Assembly: GCF_012974865.1 (NCBI RefSeq)
Contig: NZ_CP043633.1
Coordinates: forward strand, 3,221,501 to 3,285,500
Length of the DNA: 64,000 nucleotides
DNA from: Nonlabens sp. Ci31
Lineage (GTDB): Bacteria > Bacteroidota > Bacteroidia > Flavobacteriales > Flavobacteriaceae
Direction: 5' to 3'
How positions within the stretch are numbered: the stretch's first letter is position 1; each line of letters opens with the position of its first letter. Shown one piece after another: positions 35,422 through 46,500 of the stretch. The notes beneath the pieces are model-generated. The model did not search any database, was not told the origin of the DNA, and saw only the letters and a list, made by a program, of their open reading frames with translations. The translations under genes were made by a program, and so were the position numbers.

Positions 35422-36591
35422 TTATCTGTGGCTATACTTTCGGCTTAAGCGAAATACAACCAAAACGAAAGCTGTTGCGATCAATAGCAATAGAAATACA
35501 TAGCTCATCATTAAATTACTCCAATGAGAGATCAAACCCAATAAAACAGGACCGACAAGAAACCCCGTAAAACCTATTCCAGAAACAACTGAAATAGCAA
35601 CAGACGTATTCATATGTTTTGTTTTACCTGCTAACCTGAAAACTTCAGGGATGATGACAGAAATCCCCAAACCTAATACCCCAAAGCCTAGAATAGAAGT
35701 GTAAAAATTGGAAACCAATATTAAAGAGTAAGCAATCGCTGCGATGATCAAACCAAAACTTATCGCCTTGATGGAACCTATTTTTTTACTGACACCATCT
35801 CCTAAAAACCTGCCAATAGTCATGGTAAGAGAAAAAATTACAAAACCAAAACCTGCCTGACTTTCTGAAACACGGACAATATCAAATAAAAATAAATTGC
35901 TCCAATGCTCTACAGCTCCCTCATTAAACATGATTATAAAAGCTATTATAGACAATCCTAATACTGGCTTTACGTTTTTAAATATATTGGTGCTTTCACT
36001 GCTCTTATCTTCTTCTAGTTCTACGATGTTTTTATAACTAGGAGATAATACTAAGGTGGATATGATGATAAAGGAAGACATCAATAACATATGGTAACTT
36101 GGATTTGAAAACTGGACGATTAGAAAACTACCTATTCCTGCTCCAATAAAGCCACCTAAACTAAAAAAGCCATGGGCTGCAGACATAAAGTTTTGCTGAT
36201 CTCTTTTTTCTATTATGGAAACCAAAGCGTTCATTGACGTACCTGTAAAGCCAGAAAAAATACCAGTGAACAATAAACTACTACACAGTAAATAATAATT
36301 AGGAGCTATTAATGGTAAATTAAAAAATAAAGCCAAAAATAGAATACCTACTTGAGTAGAACGACCCGTACCTATTTTGTTATTTATATAAGGCACAAAA
36401 GGGATGGAAATTAATAAACCACAGGCCGTGAAAAATAGAGCCAAACCAATTTGTGAATCGTTCAATTCAAATTTCATTTTAATATGTGGCAAATAAAGTA
36501 TCCATGTTCCTATCAAAATATTAACTGATGAAAACACCCAGGAAGGTGCAAAATATTTTAAGTTGGAAAGAATGAGTTGTAGGGATTTCAT
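35422..36591 (-). CDS. MFS transporter
   Basis: A 389-aa major facilitator carrier with about 12 hydrophobic helices and a central charged loop (VELEEDKSSESTNIFKNV). The stretch FFTACGLLISIPFVPYINNK and the later GRFLGDGVSKKIGS hold the loop 2-3 and 8-9 motifs. The FVLSSVNILIGTW-like start and overall pattern recall small permeases of the YbjJ/FsrT-like group; substrate unknown. No partner gene adjacent. Confidence 0.85.
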   Translation of the reverse strand: MKSLQLILSNLKYFAPSWVFSSVNILIGTWILYLPHIKMKFELNDSQIGLALFFTACGLLISIPFVPYINNKIGTGRSTQVGILFLALFFNLPLIAPNYYLLCSSLLFTGIFSGFTGTSMNALVSIIEKRDQQNFMSAAHGFFSLGGFIGAGIGSFLIVQFSNPSYHMLLMSSFIIISTLVLSPSYKNIVELEEDKSSESTNIFKNVKPVLGLSIIAFIIMFNEGAVEHWSNLFLFDIVRVSESQAGFGFVIFSLTMTIGRFLGDGVSKKIGSIKAISFGLIIAAIAYSLILVSNFYTSILGFGVLGLGISVIIPEVFRLAGKTKHMNTSVAISVVSGIGFTGFLVGPVLLGLISHWSNLMMSYVFLLLLIATAFVLVVFRLSRKYSHR

Positions 36592-36841
36592 TAACCAGAT
36601 TTTTTTTGCAAAGAAACAACACAGACACCTTATCTAACCTTTTATTTGGAAGCTTATTTAAAAGGATAATGGAATACATCAAGTCAGAAAACTACGAACA
36701 TTTACGAGCATTACTAGGAACTGCTAAAACCTGTTTCCTGAATTTTAAGAAATACTAAAAAGTGTGATTGATAAAAATCCTTTTATTATCTTGACCCCTA
36801 CACGGCAGAACTAAACCATACCTTCACACGACCCTTAAAGA

Positions 36842-37174
36842 ATGGAATTATCTACAGATTTTAAAAGAGCTCTACGACTATTTGTATACTATTATACCAA
36901 TGGAACACTTGCCTATTTAGTTACAGATGGTCATTTACTTGCAGAGGCAGACTATATGGCTAAGCTCGCTGATCAGCCTAGCAATATGGAACAAGTTTTT
37001 GCTATATACACTAATAATATCAAAATGGACGAGAATGGTAAGGTCTTAAATCAAAAACATGCGATAAACAGAGCGGCACAATACATTATTACTGTATGTA
37101 ATGAAAATGCTGAAAATGCTGAAAATTATAAGGTTATTCCAGAATTTGAGCCTTGGGAAATGGAATTGCATTGA
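36842..37174 (+). CDS. Small protein, DUF7677-like
   Basis: A 110-aa soluble protein with FKRALRLFVYYYTNGTLAYL, VFAIYTNNIKMDENGKVLNQ, HAINRAAQYI and a final PEFEPWEME. These features match my memory of a small conserved family (DUF7677) of unknown function, often found in nuclease-immunity or polymorphic-toxin settings, but no toxin gene is nearby. Confidence in the gene is good; in the family only moderate. Confidence 0.6.
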   Translation: MELSTDFKRALRLFVYYYTNGTLAYLVTDGHLLAEADYMAKLADQPSNMEQVFAIYTNNIKMDENGKVLNQKHAINRAAQYIITVCNENAENAENYKVIPEFEPWEMELH

Positions 37175-37302
37175 TGTTTTAGCATAGAAAGCGTCCAAAG
37201 AAATATCAGAATTTACATTTACCTGTTTTCTATCTACAATTAGACTGCCTGGCAATTCTCTAGTTTAGGGTATCAAGACATCATTAGAATTGCGCTTAAA
37301 AA

Positions 37303-37331
37303 CAAAAGATAGGCCTATCGCCTATCTTTTG
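37303..37331. terminator. Bidirectional terminator hairpin
   Basis: CAAAAGATAGG (37303-37313) pairs with CCTATCTTTTG (37321-37331) around a 7-nt loop. On the minus strand it is followed by TTTTTAAG, so it terminates dabA; on the plus strand the arm itself carries TTTT and may also stop the small gene upstream. Confidence 0.75.
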
Positions 37332-37355
37332 TATGGAATGATGTTTCAAACAATA

Positions 37356-39719
37356 CTAAATAGTTTCTAAAACTGCTGTATGTTTCTTTTTCACTTTGTT
37401 GTGGCCTGATGTATTATCTGAAGACAATTTCCATTGCATTCCTTTTTGATAGATTTTGATACGGTTATCATCTCTAGGGTCCATAACCATTAAATAAATC
37501 CACTCTTGGTCTAATAAGGATTGGAGATGTTCATTTCTAGATAAAATATCTATGATTATGGGTAATGGTGCGTTAATAAGCACCGACAAGCGAAGTGGCT
37601 GATGGTACATTTTTGAATCGGTTTCACTTACCGACTGTAATGGTAAGCCCATTTTTAAATCACCTCCATTGCCTTGTACCACACCAAATTTTCCAGTAAC
37701 ATTATGGGTTATTTTAGAACCCCCGCCGAATGTTTTATTATCTACAGTCGCAAAGTAATAATGGTTATTAATCCATTGAGTAACCACCATCGGCCCCTGC
37801 ATAATACCTTCTAAAGCCTGTCCAGTTAGGTCTTGCTCCCAATCATAAGAGTGTAAAAAACACCTGCTATTCAGGTTGGTATTCTTTGTTAAAGCTCTTG
37901 GCGCAACTATAAATCCAGCGTTTTTTGCAAGTCCCCATTCTGGTCTTGTTTCGCCCCAATCATTTGCTTTTCGCTCTGCTGTTGCCACAGCATCTTCCAC
38001 TCCTAACCTATCTTTTGTGGCGGTTTGTTGTGCTTTCTTTAAACCTTCTTTTAACTGGTTTAGTTTTTCTTGATGAGAAGCTGGAACGGCTGCATCAAAA
38101 ATCTCTATTTCGTCTGTTGTTGTATTGTGCTCTGCTCCTATAAATACAGTTTCATCAGGAATGACCAATTGATACTTGGTAGATAAAACAGCTCTTACTT
38201 CTTTCAAATTGGCCAGTTGAGCTAACATACGCGCATTATGCCTTCCTGGACTTGCAGCACATGCGCCACAATCCAAACTTGATGCAAAAGGATTATTTGC
38301 CGTATGACTTCCATGACCGGCAAAAACTACTAAGGGTGCAAATTGGGTCCACCCTGTTAAATCAAAAGCCGATTTTACAATTCCTACTTTATCTTCTAAT
38401 GGAATCCCTTCATTTTCTTGAGTTGCGCTCGTACAATTTATTTGTGGTTCTGCTAGGTGTTCAAAAGAAGTGTTCTTTTTATTCTTAAATCTATACAGGA
38501 AGCCAGAAGATAGGGTGCGCCCTAACAATGAAAACCCGTAGAATAAACCAGCACCTTCCACAAAACCAAAGGTCGATGGCAACATATTTTTCATTCGTTT
38601 CAAGAAATATTCTTTAAATTTTGAAACCTCATTTTTCTTTTTAAAGGCCGCCATATTTTCCTTCTGACCTGCCGCTGCTGTTTCTGTAACCTGATAGGCA
38701 GAACCTAAAATCGGAGGACAAGATTTTCTGGTGATGTCATCCTCTAGATTTGTATAATCCATAGCAATTCCGAAAAAGCCTGCATAACCAAAAGTTTCAT
38801 AATCCCCTTGGGCTTCTACATGCCTTCTTATAAGTTCAGACCTGGTATCAATACAAAATACCAATTGCGCATCTGGCACTGTAGTTACCGCTTCTGATTT
38901 AGGTGCATTATTTATAGTTTCAAGCATTTGGTGTTGCCAGCTTTGCTCCCAGGCTTTCAACCATATATATTTGAGTTGAGCGTCTTTTTTTGAAGCAGTC
39001 AAATTTGTTTTTTGAACCAAAGAGATTTTTTGGTTGTTAGCGATCCATAATCGAACTGCTAAATACTGCTCCAAACTTATTGGGAATTCTTTTTGCCAGC
39101 CCGAAGCTGCTTCTGTCCTATAATTGATATAACCCGTCCATCCTGGTAAAGCTGCTAGATGTTGCGTAAAGATCTCTTGATGCTGAGCTGCGGGATATTC
39201 CTTTAAAACTTCCATCAAAGCCTCTTTACTTGATTTAGGAATGTCAGAACTGCGTTTGATCTTAAAGTCTTTATCGTATTTTGCTAGTTTTCGCCAGGCG
39301 TTGTAAAAGCCCTCTTCTTTTCCAGGCATTTGCCACTCGGCTATTCCTTCATCCATAAAAGCTGCTAACCATTTGGCCATCATTCGATCTAAGTCATGAT
39401 GTACATTCAGCTCCTCTAAGTTTTCATTTTCCATTTGACTTAAATAGAATTCTGGAGTTTCGGTAAATTTATTTTCTTTTAATAAATGACCGAGTACCTC
39501 TCTATCTATTTCTCCAGTGTGCAAGGCTTGTTGAAAAAGTGCTGCTTTAGGAAAAACACTTGCCTTTAGATAATGCTTTGCTGTCCATACCGCTTCAGTA
39601 AAGTGGGAGTTTTCATATCCAGAAAGCGGATTAGAAGTTACAAAAGAGTACAATGGCCAAGTCTTACCAATTACTTTTGCCGCTTTCTCTATATTATTTA
39701 AAATGTCTGCTTCTATCAT
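37356..39719 (-). CDS. dabA: Inorganic carbon (bicarbonate) pump subunit DabA (DUF2309)
   Basis: A 787-aa member of the DUF2309/DabA family, the carbonic-anhydrase-like half of the DAB inorganic-carbon accumulation complex. The zinc ligands and the adjacent acid known from characterised DabA can be seen: Cys289 and Asp291 in LVFCIDTRSE, then His469 in FAGHGSHT and Cys484 in LDCGACAAS. The His-to-Cys distance of 15 equals that in the known protein. The N-terminus (WPLYSFVTSNPLSGYENSHF) is the usual family start. The gene overlaps the dabB stop by 1 bp, so the two are translationally coupled. Energy comes from the cation-conducting partner DabB. Confidence 0.92.
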   Translation of the reverse strand: MIEADILNNIEKAAKVIGKTWPLYSFVTSNPLSGYENSHFTEAVWTAKHYLKASVFPKAALFQQALHTGEIDREVLGHLLKENKFTETPEFYLSQMENENLEELNVHHDLDRMMAKWLAAFMDEGIAEWQMPGKEEGFYNAWRKLAKYDKDFKIKRSSDIPKSSKEALMEVLKEYPAAQHQEIFTQHLAALPGWTGYINYRTEAASGWQKEFPISLEQYLAVRLWIANNQKISLVQKTNLTASKKDAQLKYIWLKAWEQSWQHQMLETINNAPKSEAVTTVPDAQLVFCIDTRSELIRRHVEAQGDYETFGYAGFFGIAMDYTNLEDDITRKSCPPILGSAYQVTETAAAGQKENMAAFKKKNEVSKFKEYFLKRMKNMLPSTFGFVEGAGLFYGFSLLGRTLSSGFLYRFKNKKNTSFEHLAEPQINCTSATQENEGIPLEDKVGIVKSAFDLTGWTQFAPLVVFAGHGSHTANNPFASSLDCGACAASPGRHNARMLAQLANLKEVRAVLSTKYQLVIPDETVFIGAEHNTTTDEIEIFDAAVPASHQEKLNQLKEGLKKAQQTATKDRLGVEDAVATAERKANDWGETRPEWGLAKNAGFIVAPRALTKNTNLNSRCFLHSYDWEQDLTGQALEGIMQGPMVVTQWINNHYYFATVDNKTFGGGSKITHNVTGKFGVVQGNGGDLKMGLPLQSVSETDSKMYHQPLRLSVLINAPLPIIIDILSRNEHLQSLLDQEWIYLMVMDPRDDNRIKIYQKGMQWKLSSDNTSGHNKVKKKHTAVLETI

Positions 39720-41203
39720 TACGAGTTAGATTTATACATTAATACTGTTTTTTTATAAGGTTGGGATACGTTCATAAGCTTCACATACAACCAAGGTATT
39801 TGTCTATAAATACCGAGTTTCATAATAAAGAATCCTATTAAAAAGACCATCCCAAAAATGATTTGAAGTGCAGAAAGTGGCAATGCCTCAGCTACGTTAG
39901 GCATAGATCCCATAAGGACAGTAACCACATTGTACATCAATCCATAAGCTCCTATACCCAGTAAGAAAATAACAGGCGGCACGATTAATTTTTGCCCTGT
40001 GGATAGACTCTTTTCTTTTACTATATTATAGGTTACTTGTCCTACCGTAATTGCTACTATGAGGATTAAAAAGATACCACTGTCTAAGGCTGTTCCTTTA
40101 CCTGTAATCAAAGAAAAGAGAATAGCCGCTAGTATACCATAAATTAAAACAAGTAAAGCCTGTAATGGCTTGATACGAATTTGCTCGGTACTTTTGGGAG
40201 CAGCATGTTGTATTTCTTCTCCTGAGGATAAAAATAAATATGCTTTGTAAAAGCCGTGAAGTATCAAGTGAACTACTGCTGCATTATAAAAACCTAACCC
40301 GCATTGCATGATCATAAAACCCATTTGGGCAATAGTAGAACAAGCTAGTTTCTGTTTTACATTTACTTGAATAAGCTTTGTAAACTGTGCTATTATTGCC
40401 GTTAAACCTCCTATTATGAGCAATACATCTTGTGTATTGGAAGCAAAGATGAGCGATGCAAAAATAGCCAGTAATATTCCAGACCCATTTACAAAACCTG
40501 CATGCATTAATGCAGATGCCGGTGTAGGCGATGTCATAGCCGAGAGCAACCAACGGTGAAAAGGATATATGGCCGATTGTATAATTGCAGCGGTAATGAT
40601 ACAAAGTGCTGCAATGAATAAGATATAATAAGGCGCTGTATCTATTTGAGAAATAAATTCACTTACCAAAAAAGTGTCCAATTGAAAGGCGAGTAATAAC
40701 AAGCCCACTGCTAAGAAAAAAGTCCCTGATAAAAAATAACGCTGTGTAAATTTGGAGGCTTCTCTAGCTTCTCCCCAATCTTTATCAACCCCTATCAATT
40801 GAGACATTAAAAATCCCATGAACAACCAGCTGCCTATTACAAAAAGAATATGGTTCGAAATGACAAAGAGCATTACTGCAAGTGTAAACCCAAAACACAG
40901 TATCATAAACCTGTTTTGATACCTAAAGCCTTTCAAGTAATTAGTAGAATAGGTGCTGATCAAGGCACTGAAAAATGTTACGGTAGACCAGATCAAAATG
41001 GTAAATCCATTTATTTTAAATAAGTCCCCAATAGCTACTTCTGGGATATTTGGGTAAAAAAAAGAAAGTGTCAAAATGTTTAAAACAAATGACACCCATA
41101 ATAAAACACTTAATGTTCGTGAAAGAGTTGGAGAAGAGTTCTCCTCTGGATTTTTTTCATTTGCGTGAGCAAAACCAGTACGTAAATTTCCTTTAAAAGC
41201 CAT
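39719..41203 (-). CDS. dabB: DabB, NuoL/Mrp-like membrane subunit of the DAB complex
   Basis: A 494-aa polytopic protein of the proton-conducting transporter family (NuoL/MrpA/DabB). About 13 helices are visible. The conserved core reads YPFHRWLLSAMTSPTPASAL followed by MHAGFVNGSG, and later KLACSTIAQMGFMIMQCGLG and HLILHGFYKAYLFLSSG, with the helix-breaking motifs and Lys/His positions used for ion movement. In the DAB complex it couples cation influx to CO2 hydration by DabA at the cytoplasmic face. First gene of the two-gene operon. Confidence 0.9.
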   Translation of the reverse strand: MAFKGNLRTGFAHANEKNPEENSSPTLSRTLSVLLWVSFVLNILTLSFFYPNIPEVAIGDLFKINGFTILIWSTVTFFSALISTYSTNYLKGFRYQNRFMILCFGFTLAVMLFVISNHILFVIGSWLFMGFLMSQLIGVDKDWGEAREASKFTQRYFLSGTFFLAVGLLLLAFQLDTFLVSEFISQIDTAPYYILFIAALCIITAAIIQSAIYPFHRWLLSAMTSPTPASALMHAGFVNGSGILLAIFASLIFASNTQDVLLIIGGLTAIIAQFTKLIQVNVKQKLACSTIAQMGFMIMQCGLGFYNAAVVHLILHGFYKAYLFLSSGEEIQHAAPKSTEQIRIKPLQALLVLIYGILAAILFSLITGKGTALDSGIFLILIVAITVGQVTYNIVKEKSLSTGQKLIVPPVIFLLGIGAYGLMYNVVTVLMGSMPNVAEALPLSALQIIFGMVFLIGFFIMKLGIYRQIPWLYVKLMNVSQPYKKTVLMYKSNS

Positions 41204-41929
41204 GATTCATTTTTAATTGCTGTTTTATAAACTCCAGGCAAATTTCATATAATTTATCCATTAATTTTTATTTATTGTTTCTATGATATGTATAACTTAT
41301 ATTTATGTGTTAAGCTCAAGAAAAATAACGGCTTAGTAAGGAGTTGTTTTTTGAATCAAGCCTATTTTAACATCTTATGGAATTAAAATAAGTTTAGGAT
41401 GCAGTTGTTCTGTTTTGTTTTCCAGACATGGGTGGAAGGCATAGATTTATTGCGCAATTATTTTTTATTTGTTGCTGGTCTCGCTTTCGCGAAAGCGAGA
41501 CCAGCAAACTACTCCTTCTAAAGCACGTCAAAACAAAACCCTTAAGGAAAACAGAAATACGAACCGATTGCTACTTCTAAAGGATGAACTAGTGAATCCT
41601 GTTTATACATTTCTTAAAAGTTAGTGCTTTACATTTCTGAAATATTTTTGATCTAAACAGAAACCTATTTATAATCTACATTAATTCTGATGCTCGCTAA
41701 ACTGTTTCTAAGAATTCATTGAAAACACACAAGGTTGTATTATTAGAATTTTAACCTCACTAAAATTTATAATTTAAAGGTTATCCATAAAAGCGCTAAC
41801 GTAAAGCCTGTTTAATTTTTTATCCAAAAGTTAAAGGAATTGTTAATTAAGGTATAGATTTGAAGTAAATGACAATAAATTGAAAAAAGTTTTTTCGATA
41901 GTAAAAGAATACAGAAAAGTCCATTCTAT
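41204..41929. other. Intergenic region between divergent genes
   Basis: About 725 bp upstream of both dabB and a sensor kinase gene. Contains the best REP-like palindrome of the window. No small gene or clear promoter recognised. Confidence 0.5.
41472..41507. repeat. 36-bp perfect palindrome, best REP-like copy
   Basis: Perfect 18-bp arms with no loop, centred on 41489/41490, containing the core GCTTTCGCGAAAGC at 41483-41496 and outer TTGCTGGTCTC/GAGACCAGCAA. It lies in the divergent gap between dabB and a sensor kinase. Confidence 0.92.
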
Positions 41930-43318
41930 ATGACCTTAGATTACCCTTCTATATTGTTTTTTTTGGCTCTAAATAATTTATTTATCATCACCTTATTTGC
42001 CTATCAATATTTTTACCATCACAAAAAGTGGTTTTTATTGATATTTGCCTTAGGCATCATGTTTCAAACCATTGTGATTTTTATCTACAGTATTAAAGAT
42101 AGTCTGCCTCTATTGTATGTAGTTCGTTTCAATAATTTTATTACGATTTTAAGTTTTGCATTGACATCCTTTGCACTGGTCTCCTTTGATGGTAAAGTTC
42201 GAAAAAAACTGATCTGGACCTTCTGTATTATAGGGTTACTATTTTACTGCTCTATTTTGTTTGTTGAAGAAAACCAAATAGCACTGAGTGTGATACGCAT
42301 CATTTCCTGTTCTGTTTTTTATGGAATCGGTTCCTTTTATCTTTATCATAATAAAAATAAGTACAAATTCTCCCTGCTTTTATGTGGTGTGCTTTTCATC
42401 TATTCCATTTTTCAGCTGGTTCGTGCTTTTCGAATATCCCAAATAAAACACTCCTATGATTTTATGGAGGGTTCGATAATCAATGATTGGTTTCTTATCA
42501 TTACCGTATTTGTCATTATTGCCAGCAGTATAGGATTTATAATGCTTTTAAATGAAATAGATCAAAAAACAATACGTGAAAAAAATATAAAGATCAAAAA
42601 GGATCAACTTCAACTTGAAGAACTGAATCTAACCAAGAACAAGTTGTTTTCCATTATATCACATGATTTAAGAAGTCCCTTTAATAGCATTATAGGACTC
42701 ACAGACTTATTAAAGTACAGCACAGAAAATAAGGATCTAGAAGAATCTGAAAGCCTGGCAACCATGATAAATACCACAGCAAAAAGCACACTTGTTTTGC
42801 TTGATAATCTATTAAACTGGACAAAATCACAAACAGGTCAAATGAGTTTTACCCCGACTTCATTAGGTTTACAACCTATAGTTTTGGAGGTATTTGAAAC
42901 ACTGCATACTAATGCCGAGGCTAAAAGCATATCATTAAATTATGATAGCTCTATTCAAACCAATGTGTATGCTGATGAAAACATGTTGAAAACAATTTTA
43001 CGCAACTTGATCGCTAACAGCATAAAATTTACCTATACCAATGGTAAGATTGATGTATGCGCCATTCAAAAACCAGACTTAATTGAAATTAATATTTCAG
43101 ATAATGGAATGGGGGTGCAGGAAGACATTCGAGATCAATTGTTTCAAAATAGCGCCACGACGACTACTCTAGGAACAGCAAATGAAATAGGATCTGGTTT
43201 AGGTTTATTGATTTGTAAGGAGTTTGTGGATAAACACAATGGGGAAATTTGGGTGGAAAGTGAACTAGGAAAAGGAAGTGTGTTTAAATTTAACCTTCCT
43301 TTGCTAAAATCTTCCTAA
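41930..43318 (+). CDS. Membrane-bound sensor histidine kinase
   Basis: A 462-aa kinase. The first 210 residues form about seven transmembrane helices with no large extracytoplasmic domain (7TM-type input), followed by a coiled coil and the catalytic core. The core has phosphoacceptor His245 (ISHDLRSPFNSIIG), the N-box NLIANSIKFTYTN, G1 ISDNGMGV and G2 GSGLGLLICKEF. No response regulator is adjacent on its own transcript, but the cluster that follows contains several. Confidence 0.88.
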   Translation: MTLDYPSILFFLALNNLFIITLFAYQYFYHHKKWFLLIFALGIMFQTIVIFIYSIKDSLPLLYVVRFNNFITILSFALTSFALVSFDGKVRKKLIWTFCIIGLLFYCSILFVEENQIALSVIRIISCSVFYGIGSFYLYHNKNKYKFSLLLCGVLFIYSIFQLVRAFRISQIKHSYDFMEGSIINDWFLIITVFVIIASSIGFIMLLNEIDQKTIREKNIKIKKDQLQLEELNLTKNKLFSIISHDLRSPFNSIIGLTDLLKYSTENKDLEESESLATMINTTAKSTLVLLDNLLNWTKSQTGQMSFTPTSLGLQPIVLEVFETLHTNAEAKSISLNYDSSIQTNVYADENMLKTILRNLIANSIKFTYTNGKIDVCAIQKPDLIEINISDNGMGVQEDIRDQLFQNSATTTTLGTANEIGSGLGLLICKEFVDKHNGEIWVESELGKGSVFKFNLPLLKSS

Positions 43319-43587
43319 AGAGTATCTATCAACTTACAATAATTGGTTTCCAATTATCAGATTTTAGCCAATAAATAAACTAAATACCATTTATAGATAG
43401 TCTAATAATTTATTATTTAAATTCCTTCCCGATTTACATAAAGCATTGTGCTTTATTGTTTTAAATCAAAATCAAAATAAACACTTATAGCTTGAATTCC
43501 ATGTTTTTGATAAAATTTGGTCTTCTGATTCAAATAACACTTTTGAAACGATTATTATTTTTTAAATTACAACGAAATAAATTTTTT

Positions 43588-46500
43588 ATGCAAGCTCAGT
43601 TGACCGAAAAATATCTGAATCAAAGCAAAGATCTTTTTTGGATGGTTGATATAGACTTTCAATTGATTTACGCAAATACATCATACCTGAACTTTATGAG
43701 AGAAGCGACCGGTATAGAAAAGAAACTAAATGAGTCTGCATTTGTCGAGCATTTTGGAAAAGAGGATGTAAAAAAGTGGACTGCCTACTATAATAGAGCG
43801 ATTGAAGGAGAATTTTTTGAAATAGAAGAACATTTCTACAATGAAAAATTCAATGAAATTCATTACAGTCAAATTACCTTTGAACCACTAACTGGAGATG
43901 ACACTAAGATTTTTGCGGTGTCTTGTCATTCTAAAGATGTCACAAAGATTGTAGAAAAAAGAGGTCATGCAAGCCAATTAATGGATGCTTCTTTAGATGT
44001 TTTTTGTATTGTAAACGAACAGGGGAAATTTGTTTTCGTGAGTGCCTGTGCTATAAACCTTTGGGGCTATCTTCCAGAAGAGTTGGTAGGTACATCTTAT
44101 ATAGATTTAATTTTAGAAGAGGATAAAACAAAAACTAGTAAAATCACTGAAGCTATTTTTAGAGGTGACGAAATTAAATCTTTCGCTAATCGTTATAAAA
44201 AAAAGGATGGCCGTATTGCATTCAATTTATGGTCAGCACGATGGGATAATACTACTAAACTACTGTATTGCGTAGCCAAAGATGGTAAAGACTTAATTAA
44301 GCAAGAAGAAAAGGCTTACCTAAGCGAGCAACGTTTTAAAGCGCTGGTTCAAGAGGGTGCTGACATGATCGCTATACTTGATGCAAAGGGTAACTATATT
44401 TATGGAAGTCCTACCTGTATTTCTATACTTGGAATCCCTAAAGAAGAATTTATAGGTAAATCTGCATTTGAATTTATTCATCCAGTAGATGCAGATCAAG
44501 CTTTAAAGGGTTTACAAAAATTAACCACAAAAAACCGAGTGGTTTTAGCTCCCTATCGATTCAAAAATCATATAAACGAATGGAGATGGTTGGAGACGGT
44601 AATGACAAATATGTTAGACAATCCCGTTGTTAACGGTATTGTAGCGAACTCTAGGGATATTACAGATAGAGTAGAAGAAAAACAGCAACTAAAGCTCCTT
44701 GAAAGTGTTATTACACACACCAAAGATGCTGTTTTGATTACAGAGGCCGAACCTTTTGACGAACCAGGCCCTAGGATCATTTATGTCAATGAAGCGTTTA
44801 CTAAAATGACTGGTTATGAAGCGGAGGAAGTCATTGGTAAAACGCCTAGAATACTTCAAGGACCTAATTCTAATAAAGAAGAATTGGCTAAACTACGTCA
44901 GGCACTTAAAAATTGGAAGCCTTATGAAATGACCACCATCAACTACAAGAAAAGTGGTGAAGAATTCTGGATCAATTTTGCGATTACTCCAGTAGCCAAT
45001 GAAAAAGGCTATTACACTCATTGGATTGCCATAGAACGAGATGTGACAGGCCAAAAGGTCAAAGAACAGGAAAGAGATCTTGTTAACGAAATAAACGAGA
45101 TTTTCAATCAATCTGATGATAAAGACCTAAGCAGTTGTCTAAAAGATCTTTGTGAACACATCACTAAGTTTGGAGAATTTGAGTTCGCTGAACTCTGGTT
45201 GCCTGCTATAGATGGAAAAACGATCAATCGTGCAGCAAATTATTTTATAGGAAACGTAGGAAGTCTATTTTATAACACAGCTAAGGATTTAGATTCCTTT
45301 GAATTAGGAAAGGCAATTCCAGGCCATGTCTGGAAAAACCAAACGACGGAGATTTGGGAAGATACTGATAAAGAATGGAAATTCTTTAAAAGAAAAGCAG
45401 CGGCTAAAAAAGCAGGAATAAAATCCATGTTGGGAATGCCTTTAAAGCACAATAATGAAATTGTAGGAGTACTCTTGATAGGTACGGGAAAAGCCAAATC
45501 TACTTTAGCTCCATATTCAGGGCTATTTAAAAAATTAGAGTCCATTATTGGTACGGAACTAAGTCGAAAGAAAATAGAAATCGAACTTGCTCAAATTTTT
45601 GAGTTTACCCCTGATATGATTTGTCTGTCAGGCTTTGATGGCTATTTTAAACGTATGAATCCAGCTGGCTTAGAATTACTAGGCTATTCTTTAGAAGAAA
45701 TACGCTCCAAACCTATCCTTTCTTTTATGCATGAGCAGGATAGGTTGACCACTAGTAAAAAGCAACAGAATCTGTATAACGGTGAAGCGCTCCGAAATTT
45801 TGAAAACCGTTATATCACAAAAAAAGGAGACATGGTATGGTTAAGCTGGACAGCTATTTCGGTGCCCGAATATGCCACTGTGTATTCAGTTGCTAAGAAC
45901 ATTACGGAAGAAAAAAAATTAAGAGAGTTGAACCGTCAAGCCGGTAGGCTGGGGAAAATTGGTAGTTGGGAATTTGACATATTAAATCAACATACTTTTT
46001 GGACCAATGAAGTTCATAAATTGCATGAAACAGACCCAGAGTCGTTTGTTCCAAGTTTAGAAAGTAGTATCAACTTTTATCGTAAGGATTTCCAGCCTTT
46101 AGTAAAATTGAACGTTGAAAAATGTATATCCACTGGTGAGCCTTTTGATATTGAAGCAGTTATAATCACTTCCAAAAAGAAAGATTTGTGGGTGCGCGTC
46201 ATTGGAAATGCGGAAGTTGTGGACGGTAAGTGCTTACGTATTTATGGCAGTACTCAGGATATTGACGACCTTAAAGCAGCCGAAATCAGACTGAAATCCT
46301 TAGCGGATAATATTCCAGGCGTAGTATTTCAATATTTAATATATCCTGACGGTACTGATGCTTTGAATTTCGTAACCCAAGGTTCAAAAAAAACCTGGGG
46401 TTTTTCTTCTCAAGAAGTTCTTCAAAACAATCAGTTGGTATGGGATAATATAAAAGCTGGAGGAGAATTTGAAAAAGTTCAAAAAAGTATAACAGATTCT

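Noticed and set aside
37876..38488. Plus-strand open frames across dabA
   Set aside because: They lie entirely inside the well-supported dabA gene and carry no family motif.
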